Part shown: positions 24,765 to 33,024 of the stretch, in pieces | How positions within the stretch are numbered: position 1 is the stretch's first letter | Layout: each line of letters starts with the position of its first letter | DNA from: Prevotellaceae bacterium | GTDB taxonomy: Bacteria > Bacteroidota > Bacteroidia > Bacteroidales > Bacteroidaceae | Direction of reading: 5' to 3' | Assembly (NCBI GenBank): GCA_028726625.1 | Contig: JAQYPT010000012.1 | Span: 1 to 41,685 of the forward strand | Length of the DNA: 41,685 nucleotides | Translations under genes and position numbers: made by a program | Notes under the pieces: model-generated | The model's database searches: none | Told to the model about the DNA's origin: nothing | What the model saw: the letters and a program-made list of their open reading frames with translations, nothing else

Positions 24765-24953
24765 ATGAGAAACTTCAAATACATACTCATCTGTTTTCTT
24801 CTGACCTTCTCCATGAATTGTGCTGCCCAACATGCAAATGGCATCACCACCATCAAACCGTATGGAGGAGTAAGCTATGCGGCCATGTTTAACGGTGACC
24901 TTGATTGCAGAAACAGCATCATGGCTGGGCTGACATGGAGAAGCGGCTGTTAA
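24765..24953 (+). CDS. Small secreted protein, probable truncated outer-membrane protein
   Basis: From the ATG at 24765 a 62-residue product: signal peptide MRNFKYILICFLLTFSMNCA with cleavage near AAQ, then GITTIKPYGGVSYAAMFNGD and a final AGLTWRSGC. The mature part resembles the first strands of an outer-membrane porin-family barrel, where an aGvnyS... and aGl.w pattern is common; a stop after about 40 mature residues suggests truncation. No continuation was found in other frames before nfnAB. It follows serS by 16 bases and may be a remnant or a genuine small secreted peptide. Confidence 0.45.
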   Translation: MRNFKYILICFLLTFSMNCAAQHANGITTIKPYGGVSYAAMFNGDLDCRNSIMAGLTWRSGC

Positions 24954-25009
24954 ACATCTGTTTTACCTATACTATCAACTTGAACTATAACAATCTATTA
25001 AAACATACT

Positions 25010-27364
25010 ATGAATAAAATTATCCGAAAAGAACAGTTCTCTGAGAAAGTTTTTCTCTTTGAGATTGAGGCTCCGCTCATTGCTAAAAGCAGAAGAGCCG
25101 GCAATTTCGTCATCGTCCGTGTGGGGCGCAAAGGCGAGCGTATGCCACTGACCGTTGCCGACGCAGATATCAAGCGCGGAACTATCACATTGGTTGTGCA
25201 GAAAGTTGGTCTATCTTCAACGAAACTCTGCAACCTGAATGTAGGTGACTATGTTACGGATGTGGTAGGTCCTTTGGGCAATGCCACACACATTGAAAAG
25301 TTTGGCACCGTACTTTGTGCGGGTGGTGGTCTTGGCGTTGCCCCCATGCTTCCCATCATTAAAGCTCTGAAGGAAGCGGGCAACAGGGTGCTGTCAGTGT
25401 TAGCAGGTCGGAGCAAAGATCTCATAATACTGGAAGATGCAGTAAGAGCGAATTCTGATGAGACAATCATCATGACCGACGATGGCAGCTATGGTGAAAA
25501 AGGTGTCGTAACGGTGGGCATGGAGAAATTGATCAAACAGGAACATATCGACAAGGCATTTGCCATCGGACCTCCCATCATGATGAAATTTTGCTGTCTT
25601 CTGACGCAGAAATATAACATACCTACAGATGTATCTCTCAACACCATCATGGTAGATGGCACGGGCATGTGTGGTGCCTGTCGATTGACGATTGGAGGCA
25701 AAACACAATTCGTGTGCATTGATGGTCCTGAATTTGATGGCGCATTGGTTGACTGGGATGAAATGTTCAAACGCATGAACACATTTAAAGATGTTGAAAA
25801 AGAAGAACTGGAACATTTACAAGACCATCTTAATGAAATAGAAAGTACACAGGAGAAGCACACGTCCACCATTAAAATGGATGTAGAGCCTACGCAAGAA
25901 AGTATCTCGACGCTAACTGATCGAAACGCGGAATGGAGAAAGACATTACGGGATTACATGAAGCCGAAAGATCGGAAAAGTATCGCTCGCGTGCAAATGC
26001 CAGAGTTAGATCCAGCATATCGAGCAACGACCAGGACGGAAGAGGTAAACTTAGGGCTTACGAAAGAAATGGCCATGACTGAAGCCAAACGCTGTTTGGA
26101 TTGTGCTAAACCTACCTGTGTGGAAGGTTGTCCAGTCAACATCAACATTCCTTCTTTTATCAAGAATATAGAGCGAGGACAATTCTTGGCAGCAGCCAAA
26201 GTGTTGAAGAACACCTCTGCCCTACCCGCAGTATGTGGCAGAGTTTGCCCACAAGAGAAACAATGCGAAAGCAAATGTATTCATTTGAAGATGAACGAAC
26301 CCGCTGTCGCCATTGGTTACCTGGAACGTTTTGCCGCTGATTATGAACGGGAAAGTGGAAACATATCTATCCCTGATATGCAACCTGACAACGGTATCAA
26401 GGTGGCTGTGGTCGGTTCAGGGCCTGCAGGCTTGAGCTTCGCTGGGGATATGGCTAAGCGAGGATATCAAGTTCATGTGTTTGAGGCGCTGCATGAAATA
26501 GGTGGCGTGCTGAAATATGGAATTCCTGAGTTCCGCCTTCCTAATGCTATCGTCGACGTTGAAATAGAAAATCTCAAGAAAATGGGCGTTCATTTCTTAA
26601 CCGACTGCATCATTGGGAAAACCCTTTCTATTGAAGAACTCAAAGAAAAAGATTTCAAAGGCATCTTTGTGGGATCGGGTGCAGGACTTCCTAATTTTAT
26701 GGGAATACCAGGAGAGAATGCCATTAACATCATGTCATCCAACGAATACTTGACCCGTATCAATCTTATGGATGCCGCCAATGTTAATGCTGACACACCC
26801 ATCAATCTTGGAAAGAAAGTGATGGTCGTAGGGGGTGGAAACACAGCCATGGACTCTTGTCGTACAGCCAAACGCTTAGGAGCTGATGTTACACTGGTCT
26901 ACCGTCGCTCTGAAGCAGAAATGCCGGCCCGACTTGAAGAGGTTAAACATGCCAAAGAAGAAGGCATCCATTTCATGTGCTTGCATAACCCTATTGAATA
27001 TCTCACGGATGAAAGAGGTGCCGTTAGCGCTGCCGTCTTACAAGTCATGCAATTGGGAGAACCTGATGCCAGTGGCCGTCGCAGCCCTGTGCCAGTTGAA
27101 GGACAAACGGTCACGCTTGAAGTAGATCAGGTTGTTGTGGCTGTCGGCGTATCTCCAAATCCTCTGGTACCAAAATCTATCCAGGGACTGGAACTTGGCC
27201 GCAAAAACACCATTGTCGTCAACGACCAGATGCAGTCCAGTAGATCAGAAATTTATGCAGGAGGCGACATCGTACGCGGAGGCGCAACGGTGATTTTAGC
27301 CATGGGTGATGGCAGAAGAGCTGCTGCAAATATGGATATGCAATTAAGAGCGAAAAGTGATTGA
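25010..27364 (+). CDS. Fused NfnAB-type NADH-dependent ferredoxin:NADP oxidoreductase
   Basis: A 784-residue flavoprotein; ATG at 25010 (MNKIIRKEQF) is the true start because the reading frame before it covers the preceding small ORF. Residues 1-280 are NfnA/PyrK-like: NAD-site AGGGLGVAPMLP and a [2Fe-2S] motif with Asp216, Cys221, Cys224 and Cys236. Residues about 290-784 are NfnB/GltD-like: CLDCAKPTCVEGCPVNINIP and CGRVCPQEKQCESKC for [4Fe-4S] clusters, FAD motif VGSGPAGLSF, and NADPH motif VVGGGNTAMDSCRTAKRLGA. In anaerobes Nfn couples NADH and ferredoxin oxidation to NADP reduction by electron bifurcation. The two subunits, usually separate genes, are one chain here, as in several Bacteroidetes. 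Glutamate synthase small subunit is the alternative annotation. Confidence 0.88.
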   Translation: MNKIIRKEQFSEKVFLFEIEAPLIAKSRRAGNFVIVRVGRKGERMPLTVADADIKRGTITLVVQKVGLSSTKLCNLNVGDYVTDVVGPLGNATHIEKFGTVLCAGGGLGVAPMLPIIKALKEAGNRVLSVLAGRSKDLIILEDAVRANSDETIIMTDDGSYGEKGVVTVGMEKLIKQEHIDKAFAIGPPIMMKFCCLLTQKYNIPTDVSLNTIMVDGTGMCGACRLTIGGKTQFVCIDGPEFDGALVDWDEMFKRMNTFKDVEKEELEHLQDHLNEIESTQEKHTSTIKMDVEPTQESISTLTDRNAEWRKTLRDYMKPKDRKSIARVQMPELDPAYRATTRTEEVNLGLTKEMAMTEAKRCLDCAKPTCVEGCPVNINIPSFIKNIERGQFLAAAKVLKNTSALPAVCGRVCPQEKQCESKCIHLKMNEPAVAIGYLERFAADYERESGNISIPDMQPDNGIKVAVVGSGPAGLSFAGDMAKRGYQVHVFEALHEIGGVLKYGIPEFRLPNAIVDVEIENLKKMGVHFLTDCIIGKTLSIEELKEKDFKGIFVGSGAGLPNFMGIPGENAINIMSSNEYLTRINLMDAANVNADTPINLGKKVMVVGGGNTAMDSCRTAKRLGADVTLVYRRSEAEMPARLEEVKHAKEEGIHFMCLHNPIEYLTDERGAVSAAVLQVMQLGEPDASGRRSPVPVEGQTVTLEVDQVVVAVGVSPNPLVPKSIQGLELGRKNTIVVNDQMQSSRSEIYAGGDIVRGGATVILAMGDGRRAAANMDMQLRAKSD

Positions 27365-27451
27365 TAAAGAGTCAGCATATAGGTTAAAACGGCTTCTTTA
27401 CAAGTCACTACATTTTTGCATTCTTTATGGCTATCTTCATAAATAAATTTG

Positions 27452-27459
27452 TATCTTTG
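27452..27459 (+). promoter_or_regulatory. -7 box of the PD40 gene
   Basis: TATCTTTG matches the -7 consensus. Transcription would begin near 27466, so the ATG at 27474 is the likely start and not the one at 27465. Confidence 0.6.
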
Positions 27460-27473
27460 TCAAAATGACAAAT

Positions 27474-28604
27474 ATGAAGTATACATTATATTTATTGATA
27501 TTACTGCTTTTTTCACCTCTTCCCATGTTAGCTCAAAAACATGGGAAGAGGTCAGCTAAACCGAAAGTGACTAAAACAGAGAAGACACCTGCTGACAGAT
27601 TATTTGAGGCGATGGTAGAAGGAACTGCTAAAGTCATGTTCGTCGACAGCATCGTGGTAGACAAGAATAATTTCTTATCTAAAATTCCTATGAGCAAGGA
27701 TGCCGGTACGCTTTCTGAACAAAATGGCCAATCCTCCTATATTAACGAACTTGGCAATCACCGCATCTATGCCGATGGTGATACCATAAATGGATATCAC
27801 CTGTATTCAACTGATCTACTAGGAGACATCTGGAGTAAACCAAAACAATTATTAGAATTGGATGAAGAGGTAGACAATGCCAACTACCCTTTTCTACTTT
27901 CTGACGGTATGACCTTATTCTTTTCTGGTCAAGGAGAAAAGAGTTTGGGTGGTTATGACATTTTCATGACATTGTTCAACAATGAAGATGGAACATTTTA
28001 TAAGCCAGAGAATTATGGATTGCCATTCAACTCTACTGCTAACGATTATTTGTTGGCCATTGATGACATGTATGCCTTGGGCTGGTTAGTCAGTGACCGC
28101 TATCAACCAGAAGGTAAAGTGTGCATCTATACATTCGTGCCAACAATGCCGCGCCTTAATTTCAGTCAAGATAATCTTAGTAAAGAACAGCTCAAGTCTT
28201 TTGCCAAGTTGACGAGCATTAAAGACACATGGACCTTTGGAAACAGGGATGCCGCACTGAAAAGATTGGAAAGTTTAAAGCAAAACAATCACCAAGCAAA
28301 TTCAAAGCCAGGCTTTCTGTTCCCAATTAATGACAAGATTGTATATACAAAGATAGATGATTTCAAAAGCAACAAGACAAAAGAATTGTACACTCAATTG
28401 ACTGAAATGAAATCCCAATTGTCACAGAATGAAAAAACTTTGGCCAAAATGAGATCCGATTATAGCCGAGCATCCATATCCGATCAACAAGGAATGAGAG
28501 CTAATTTGTTGAAAGCGGAAGAAACCATACAGCAACAAAGAAAAGATGTGCAGACCTTTGAAAAGTCAGTAAGAAACGAAGAGAACAAATTGTTAACTAA
28601 CTAA
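27474..28604 (+). CDS. Secreted PD40 (WD40-like beta-propeller) repeat protein
   Basis: A 376-residue exported protein with signal MKYTLYLLILLLFSPLPMLA. The middle contains PD40-type repeats: LYSTDLLGDIWSKPKQLLEL, NANYPFLLSDGMTLFFSGQG and LGGYDIFMTLFNNEDGTFYK. The C-terminal quarter (about residues 300-370) is a Lys/Glu/Gln coiled-coil. Such repeats occur in OmpA-family and gliding or type IX-secretion proteins, but no OmpA domain is present, so the role is unknown. It is 9 bases before udp, so the two are probably co-transcribed. Confidence 0.75.
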   Translation: MKYTLYLLILLLFSPLPMLAQKHGKRSAKPKVTKTEKTPADRLFEAMVEGTAKVMFVDSIVVDKNNFLSKIPMSKDAGTLSEQNGQSSYINELGNHRIYADGDTINGYHLYSTDLLGDIWSKPKQLLELDEEVDNANYPFLLSDGMTLFFSGQGEKSLGGYDIFMTLFNNEDGTFYKPENYGLPFNSTANDYLLAIDDMYALGWLVSDRYQPEGKVCIYTFVPTMPRLNFSQDNLSKEQLKSFAKLTSIKDTWTFGNRDAALKRLESLKQNNHQANSKPGFLFPINDKIVYTKIDDFKSNKTKELYTQLTEMKSQLSQNEKTLAKMRSDYSRASISDQQGMRANLLKAEETIQQQRKDVQTFEKSVRNEENKLLTN

Positions 28605-28613
28605 ATCCCTACA

Positions 28614-29492
28614 ATGATGGAAAAAAAATATTTTGCAGAATCAGAACTTATCATCAATGCCGACGGTAGTGTTTTCCATTTACATGTCAAACCCGAACAA
28701 TTGGCTGACAAGGTCATCCTGGTAGGCGATCCAGGCCGCGTGTCGCTGGTAGCATCTCATTTTGAAAAAGTAGAGTGCGACATACAAAGTAGAGAATTCC
28801 ATACCATTACAGGTTCCTACCAAGGAAAACGAATCAGTGTGGTCAGCACGGGCATTGGCTGTGATAATATTGATATTGTCATGAACGAGCTGGATGCATT
28901 GGCTAACATTGATTTTACCACCCGTCATGAGAAATCACCGCTTAAGTCACTCACTTTGGTCAGACTTGGAACCTGTGGCGGATTACAAGAGTATACGCCA
29001 GAAGGAACATACATTGCCAGTGAGAAGAGTATCGGATTTGATGGCTTGCTGAATTATTACGCTGGAAGAAACGAAGCTTGTGACTTAGAATTTGAAGAAG
29101 CTTTCAAAAAACACATGGACTGGAATCCACAAAAAGGTGCCCCTTATGTCATTGATTCAGATAAAGAAACACTCAATCGCGTTGCGGGTGATGACATGAT
29201 CCGCGGTGTGACGATTGCTTGTGGTGGCTTCTTCGGTCCACAAGGCAGAGAGTTGCGCATACCTCTGGCCGACCCGAAACAAAATGAAAAAATTGAGAAT
29301 TTCGAATACAATGGTTACCGCATCACCAATTTCGAAATGGAGAGTAGTGCTTTAGCAGGCCTTGCTAAGCTCATGGGACACAAGGCAATGACGTGTTGCA
29401 TGGTGATAGCTAATCGTCGTGCTCAAAAGGCAAATGTAGAATACAAAAATTCTATTGACGGGTTAATACAAATTGTACTTGATAGAATTTAA
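28614..29492 (+). CDS. Uridine phosphorylase / nucleoside phosphorylase
   Basis: A 292-residue enzyme of the PNP/UDP family that splits nucleosides with phosphate, feeding pyrimidine salvage. Motifs: ILVGDPGRVSLVA (phosphate site), VSTGIGCDNIDIVMNELDAL, LVRLGTCGGLQ and the nucleoside-site ITNFEMESSALAGLAKLMGH. The family resemblance is closest to the Bacteroidetes uridine phosphorylase-like branch. Two ATGs (28614 and 28617) are possible. It ends before a strong terminator. The substrate (uridine or another nucleoside) is inferred. Confidence 0.88.
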   Translation: MMEKKYFAESELIINADGSVFHLHVKPEQLADKVILVGDPGRVSLVASHFEKVECDIQSREFHTITGSYQGKRISVVSTGIGCDNIDIVMNELDALANIDFTTRHEKSPLKSLTLVRLGTCGGLQEYTPEGTYIASEKSIGFDGLLNYYAGRNEACDLEFEEAFKKHMDWNPQKGAPYVIDSDKETLNRVAGDDMIRGVTIACGGFFGPQGRELRIPLADPKQNEKIENFEYNGYRITNFEMESSALAGLAKLMGHKAMTCCMVIANRRAQKANVEYKNSIDGLIQIVLDRI

Positions 29493-29542
29493 CGAGCGAC
29501 TATCTAACCTCTTCTGTACAAGGGGCAATCTGAACGTTCCGA

Positions 29543-29574
29543 TTGTCAGACCCATGATGTGTCGGGTCTGACAA
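29543..29574 (+). terminator. Terminator after the nucleoside phosphorylase gene
   Basis: Perfect 11-bp stem TTGTCAGACCC (29543-29553) with GGGTCTGACAA (29564-29574), 10-base loop, then CTTGTTTTT. Confidence 0.9.
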
Positions 29575-29610
29575 CTTGTTTTTACACTCAATCCATTATT
29601 AAATCATTCG

Positions 29611-31020
29611 ATGCAACTTACTCAAAGCGACAACACGCACAATCTATCTTCAGTGGACGCAAGTTCTACAATTTGCGCTTTATCCACACCGGCTGGTGGC
29701 GCTATAGCCGTGATTCGTCTATCAGGTAATGACGCCATCAACATTGCAGACAAAGTCTTTGTTTCCAAATCCAATCACAGACTAACAGAAGCAAAACCAC
29801 AGACATTGCATTTTGGACATTTGACAAACCAAGATGGAGAAGTGATTGACGAGGTGTTGATCTCTGTTTTTCGCTCGCCCCATTCCTATACAGGCGAAAA
29901 TGCTGTTGAAATATCCTGTCATGGCTCACAGTATGTCATCTCACAAATTCTCAAAACCTTCATTCAAAATGGTTGCCGCCAAGCAAATCCTGGAGAGTAT
30001 ACGCAGCGAGCTTTCATGAATGGCAAAATGGATTTAAGTCAGGCAGAAGCAGTAGCCGATTTGATTGCTTCTACCAATCGTGCCACACACCAAATGGCCA
30101 TGAGTCAATTGAAAGGTCATTTTTCCGATGAATTGGCATTGTTAAGGAATCAGCTGCTGAAGATAACTTCATTGCTCGAACTTGAACTCGATTTTAGTGA
30201 CCACGAAGAACTTGAGTTTGCTGACAGAACAGAATTGCTTGATTTGGCACAAACCATTGACCAACGATTGTCTACGCTAGCTCGCTCTTTTGAAACAGGA
30301 AAAGCTTATAAACAAGGTTTAGCTGTGGCCATTGTTGGCAAGACGAACGTAGGAAAGAGCACACTTCTCAATCAGCTACTAAAGGAAGAGAAAGCCATCG
30401 TGAGCAACATTCATGGTACGACCAGAGATGTCATTGAGGACACAACCGAAATTAAAGGTGTCACGTTTCGATTTATTGACACAGCGGGCATTCGCTCAAC
30501 AAATGATGAGATAGAGAGGCTCGGTATCGAGCGCACCTATAAGAAGCTTAACGAAGCACGCATCATCTTATGGTTGGTTGATGAACAGCCTAGTCGTAGC
30601 GAGATTCAAGAAATGCTGGAGAATTGTGAGGACAAACAAGTGATTCTCGTTCAAAATAAGATTGATATCAGAGCGATTCCTGACAAGTTGTCAACAAACA
30701 ACTTATCAACCATACAAATCAGTGCTAAACTAGGAACGAACATCGACCAATTAGAAAACCTACTCTACCAAAAAGCAAATATTCCCGAAATCACGGAGAA
30801 TGATGTCATTATCACGAGTTCTCGCCATTACGATGCCCTCATTCATGCCAAAGAAAGCATCACTCGAGTAATCAATGGGTTAAAAGCAGACCTCAGCGGA
30901 GATCTCATAGCTGAAGATCTGCGTGTTTGCCTTGACCAGCTGGCAGACATCACGGGAGGGCAAATCACTACACCAGAGGTACTTGAGAACATTTTCAAAC
31001 ACTTTTGCATCGGCAAGTAA
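29611..31020 (+). CDS. mnmE: tRNA modification GTPase MnmE
   Basis: A 469-residue GTPase that with MnmG modifies the wobble uridine of several tRNAs. The N-terminal tetrahydrofolate-binding domain has ICALSTPAGGAIAVIRLSG. G motifs: VGKTNVGKSTLLNQL (G1, Thr-Asn in place of the usual Pro-Asn), GTTRDV (G2), DTAGIR (G3) and NKID (G4). The C-terminus is the invariant FCIGK. The gene is complete and of normal length. A mobile element begins shortly after its stop, and the 3' end of mnmE is a known integration site for other islands (SGI1 in Salmonella); whether it is used here is inference. Confidence 0.97.
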   Translation: MQLTQSDNTHNLSSVDASSTICALSTPAGGAIAVIRLSGNDAINIADKVFVSKSNHRLTEAKPQTLHFGHLTNQDGEVIDEVLISVFRSPHSYTGENAVEISCHGSQYVISQILKTFIQNGCRQANPGEYTQRAFMNGKMDLSQAEAVADLIASTNRATHQMAMSQLKGHFSDELALLRNQLLKITSLLELELDFSDHEELEFADRTELLDLAQTIDQRLSTLARSFETGKAYKQGLAVAIVGKTNVGKSTLLNQLLKEEKAIVSNIHGTTRDVIEDTTEIKGVTFRFIDTAGIRSTNDEIERLGIERTYKKLNEARIILWLVDEQPSRSEIQEMLENCEDKQVILVQNKIDIRAIPDKLSTNNLSTIQISAKLGTNIDQLENLLYQKANIPEITENDVIITSSRHYDALIHAKESITRVINGLKADLSGDLIAEDLRVCLDQLADITGGQITTPEVLENIFKHFCIGK

Positions 31021-31062
31021 CCCCTTATAAACAACTCTGAACAACTTGGAGTAATTTGAACT

Positions 31063-31085
31063 AAGTCCCTCTAAATAAGGGACTT
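31063..31085 (+). terminator. Terminator after mnmE
   Basis: AAGTCCCT (31063-31070), 7-base loop, AGGGACTT (31078-31085), followed by TTTGTATTTT. Confidence 0.85.
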
Positions 31086-31216
31086 TTTGTATTTTAACAC
31101 TTCAAGTTGCATATTTGTTAGTTACAGTTTTTCCAGTTATTTTTGCACAGTATTTCTACCGCGAGTGTAAAACAGAAAATAAAAACGCCCTTAAAAACGC
31201 GATATTTGGAACAAAG

Positions 31217-31299
31217 GTGATACACCATGAGAAAGTACCAAAACGCTATCGAAGGGACAATGTGATACACAGTGAGAAATTGCGATAAAGAGTGATACA
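31217..31299 (+). repeat. Iteron-like direct repeats upstream of the multi-HTH gene
   Basis: GTGATACACCATGAGAAAGT (31217-31236) and GTGATACACAGTGAGAAATT (31262-31281) share 16 of 20 bases; a third partial copy, GTGATACA, is at 31292-31299. Starts are spaced 45 and 30 bases. The array ends 50 bases before the multi-HTH gene, so it may be its operator or integrase/Xis arm sites at the element end. Confidence 0.65.
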
Positions 31300-31349
31300 A
31301 AAAATGGCTGTTTTTTAGCCGAGTTAAAACTTCAAAGTGACGGACATTT

Positions 31350-32915
31350 ATGGATATTCAGAAACGCTGCCAGTGGTGCGGAAAACCATTTATCGCGCAC
31401 AAAATGACGACTCTTTACTGCTCAACAGCATGTATAGACAAGGCTTACAGGGCAAAAAAGAAGCAGAAATTGAAAGAACAAGTTGAAGATGAGCAACAAG
31501 TAACGTTGCCCATCGTCGAGAGTATAGGTCATAAACCGTTCATTTCACCAAAAGAGGCTGCTGCCCTACTTGGTATAAGCATTCCTACTATATATAGGTA
31601 TATGGCACAAGGAATGTTCAAAGCATTGAGAACACCTGCTAAAACCATCATTAGGTGGTCAGACTTAGAAGCTTGGTTTGATAACGCTCCGGCTTACGTC
31701 AAGCGAAACAACCGCAAGCATAAGATTGATTCTGACTCCTACACCATGAAGGAAATCTGCGAGAAATTCCAAGTGACCAGAAAGGTTGCCATGAGGCGCA
31801 TTGAACATTTCGACATTCCCAAGATATATGAAGGCCGGAATGTGTCGTTCTCCAAGACTGCTGTCGATAGGTATTTTGCCCAACTTATTGAGGACTTCAA
31901 TAAGGAAGACTATTATACCATCGAGCAGATAATGGAGAAATTCGACATGACTTATACGGCAGTTATATCATTTGCAGCAAGGCATAAGATTCCGAGGGAA
32001 ACGAGACACCGGGAGGTGTTCTACTCAAAACCACACGTTGACAGTCTGAAAGGGAACGGTGAAGCCATCGATCCGTTATACTACACATATAAAGAGGTGA
32101 TGGAGAAATACGGCTTCAGCAAAGACCAGGTAAGCTATTACCTCCACACATACCATATTGACCGATTCAAGCGTGGCTCTCTGACAATGATCAACCGCAA
32201 GGACTTTGACAAAATCATATCTGAGCGCATGAACGGAAACCTGAGCATAGCAGACATTAACTTAAAGATTGAAACTGCACAAGACCTACGTGCAGAAATG
32301 GAACAAAGGGAATCAAGTTCCACATCCGAGAACGTGGAAGTCATCCCCTATCTTGACGATAGCACTTCTGAAGATGATAATAACGACATTGGCAAACCTG
32401 CTGGCTACATCAATGCAGAAGAAATCGCAGACAGATACAAGCAAAGCAAGAAATGGGTTCATTACCTCACAAGACAAAAGAAGGTTCCCAGAGTCCAGAA
32501 GGCAGGCATCCTGTTCTACGATGAGAAGGTCATAGAAGAATTGTTCGGTAGATATGCTTCTACAGAAGGTATTACGGAATGGTATACCACAGATGACATA
32601 GAAGAGAAATACAACATGACAGCAGTTGCCCGGCGCAGCTTTACTCATCGGCATAACATACCCACCAAGAAGGAATATGGCATCACCTACTATTCCAAGC
32701 TGCATGTTGACTTCGCCCGTAATCCTGGGATGCAATATGCCGAGGACTACTATATGGTCGAACAAATCATGGCCAAATATCATGTTGACAGGGAAACGGT
32801 ATATGGTATCGTCAGATATAAGAAAATCCCAAGTGTCAAGGACGGTCAGTATAGCCTTTATCTCAAAACGGCCGTCGACAAGTTCTTCGACACCAAGAAC
32901 GAGGACAACACATAA
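31350..32915 (+). CDS. Zn-ribbon protein with about seven tandem excisionase-like HTH units
   Basis: A 521-residue protein of the mobile element. Residues 7-28 form a zinc ribbon (CQWC ... YCSTAC; Cys7, 10, 24, 28). Then come about seven related MerR/excisionase-type winged-helix units, near residues 62-112, 130-180, 187-235, 244-293, 352-400, 410-455 and 466-515. Each has a Y-T-x-x-E-I/V-x-x-K/R-Y/F start (YTMKEICEKF, YTIEQIMEKF, YTYKEVMEKY, YTTDDIEEKY) and an IP-x-x-wing-FYSK-like end. An acidic linker (310-345) splits them 4+3. Such a string could read a long composite site. It lies upstream of the integrase, with iteron-like repeats at its own promoter, which suggests directionality or copy control. 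No enzymatic domain is seen. Confidence 0.8.
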   Translation: MDIQKRCQWCGKPFIAHKMTTLYCSTACIDKAYRAKKKQKLKEQVEDEQQVTLPIVESIGHKPFISPKEAAALLGISIPTIYRYMAQGMFKALRTPAKTIIRWSDLEAWFDNAPAYVKRNNRKHKIDSDSYTMKEICEKFQVTRKVAMRRIEHFDIPKIYEGRNVSFSKTAVDRYFAQLIEDFNKEDYYTIEQIMEKFDMTYTAVISFAARHKIPRETRHREVFYSKPHVDSLKGNGEAIDPLYYTYKEVMEKYGFSKDQVSYYLHTYHIDRFKRGSLTMINRKDFDKIISERMNGNLSIADINLKIETAQDLRAEMEQRESSSTSENVEVIPYLDDSTSEDDNNDIGKPAGYINAEEIADRYKQSKKWVHYLTRQKKVPRVQKAGILFYDEKVIEELFGRYASTEGITEWYTTDDIEEKYNMTAVARRSFTHRHNIPTKKEYGITYYSKLHVDFARNPGMQYAEDYYMVEQIMAKYHVDRETVYGIVRYKKIPSVKDGQYSLYLKTAVDKFFDTKNEDNT

Positions 32916-32931
32916 GTCAGGCTTATTTCAG

Positions 32932-33000
32932 CTTATTCCAATACGCAAATCAATTATCTTCAAATGACATATTTCAGTATCAAGTAATTCAAGACATTTG
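32932..33000 (+). promoter_or_regulatory. Integrase promoter module (copy A of a shared motif)
   Basis: CTTATTCCAA (32932-32941), AAATGAC (32962-32968), CAG (32975-32977) and TTTG (32997-33000), 24 bases before the integrase ATG. The last three elements have exactly the same spacing ahead of the excisionase-like gene (35120-35158). Confidence 0.5.
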
Positions 33001-33024
33001 CAACAAATTTAAAAAGTAAAGACT

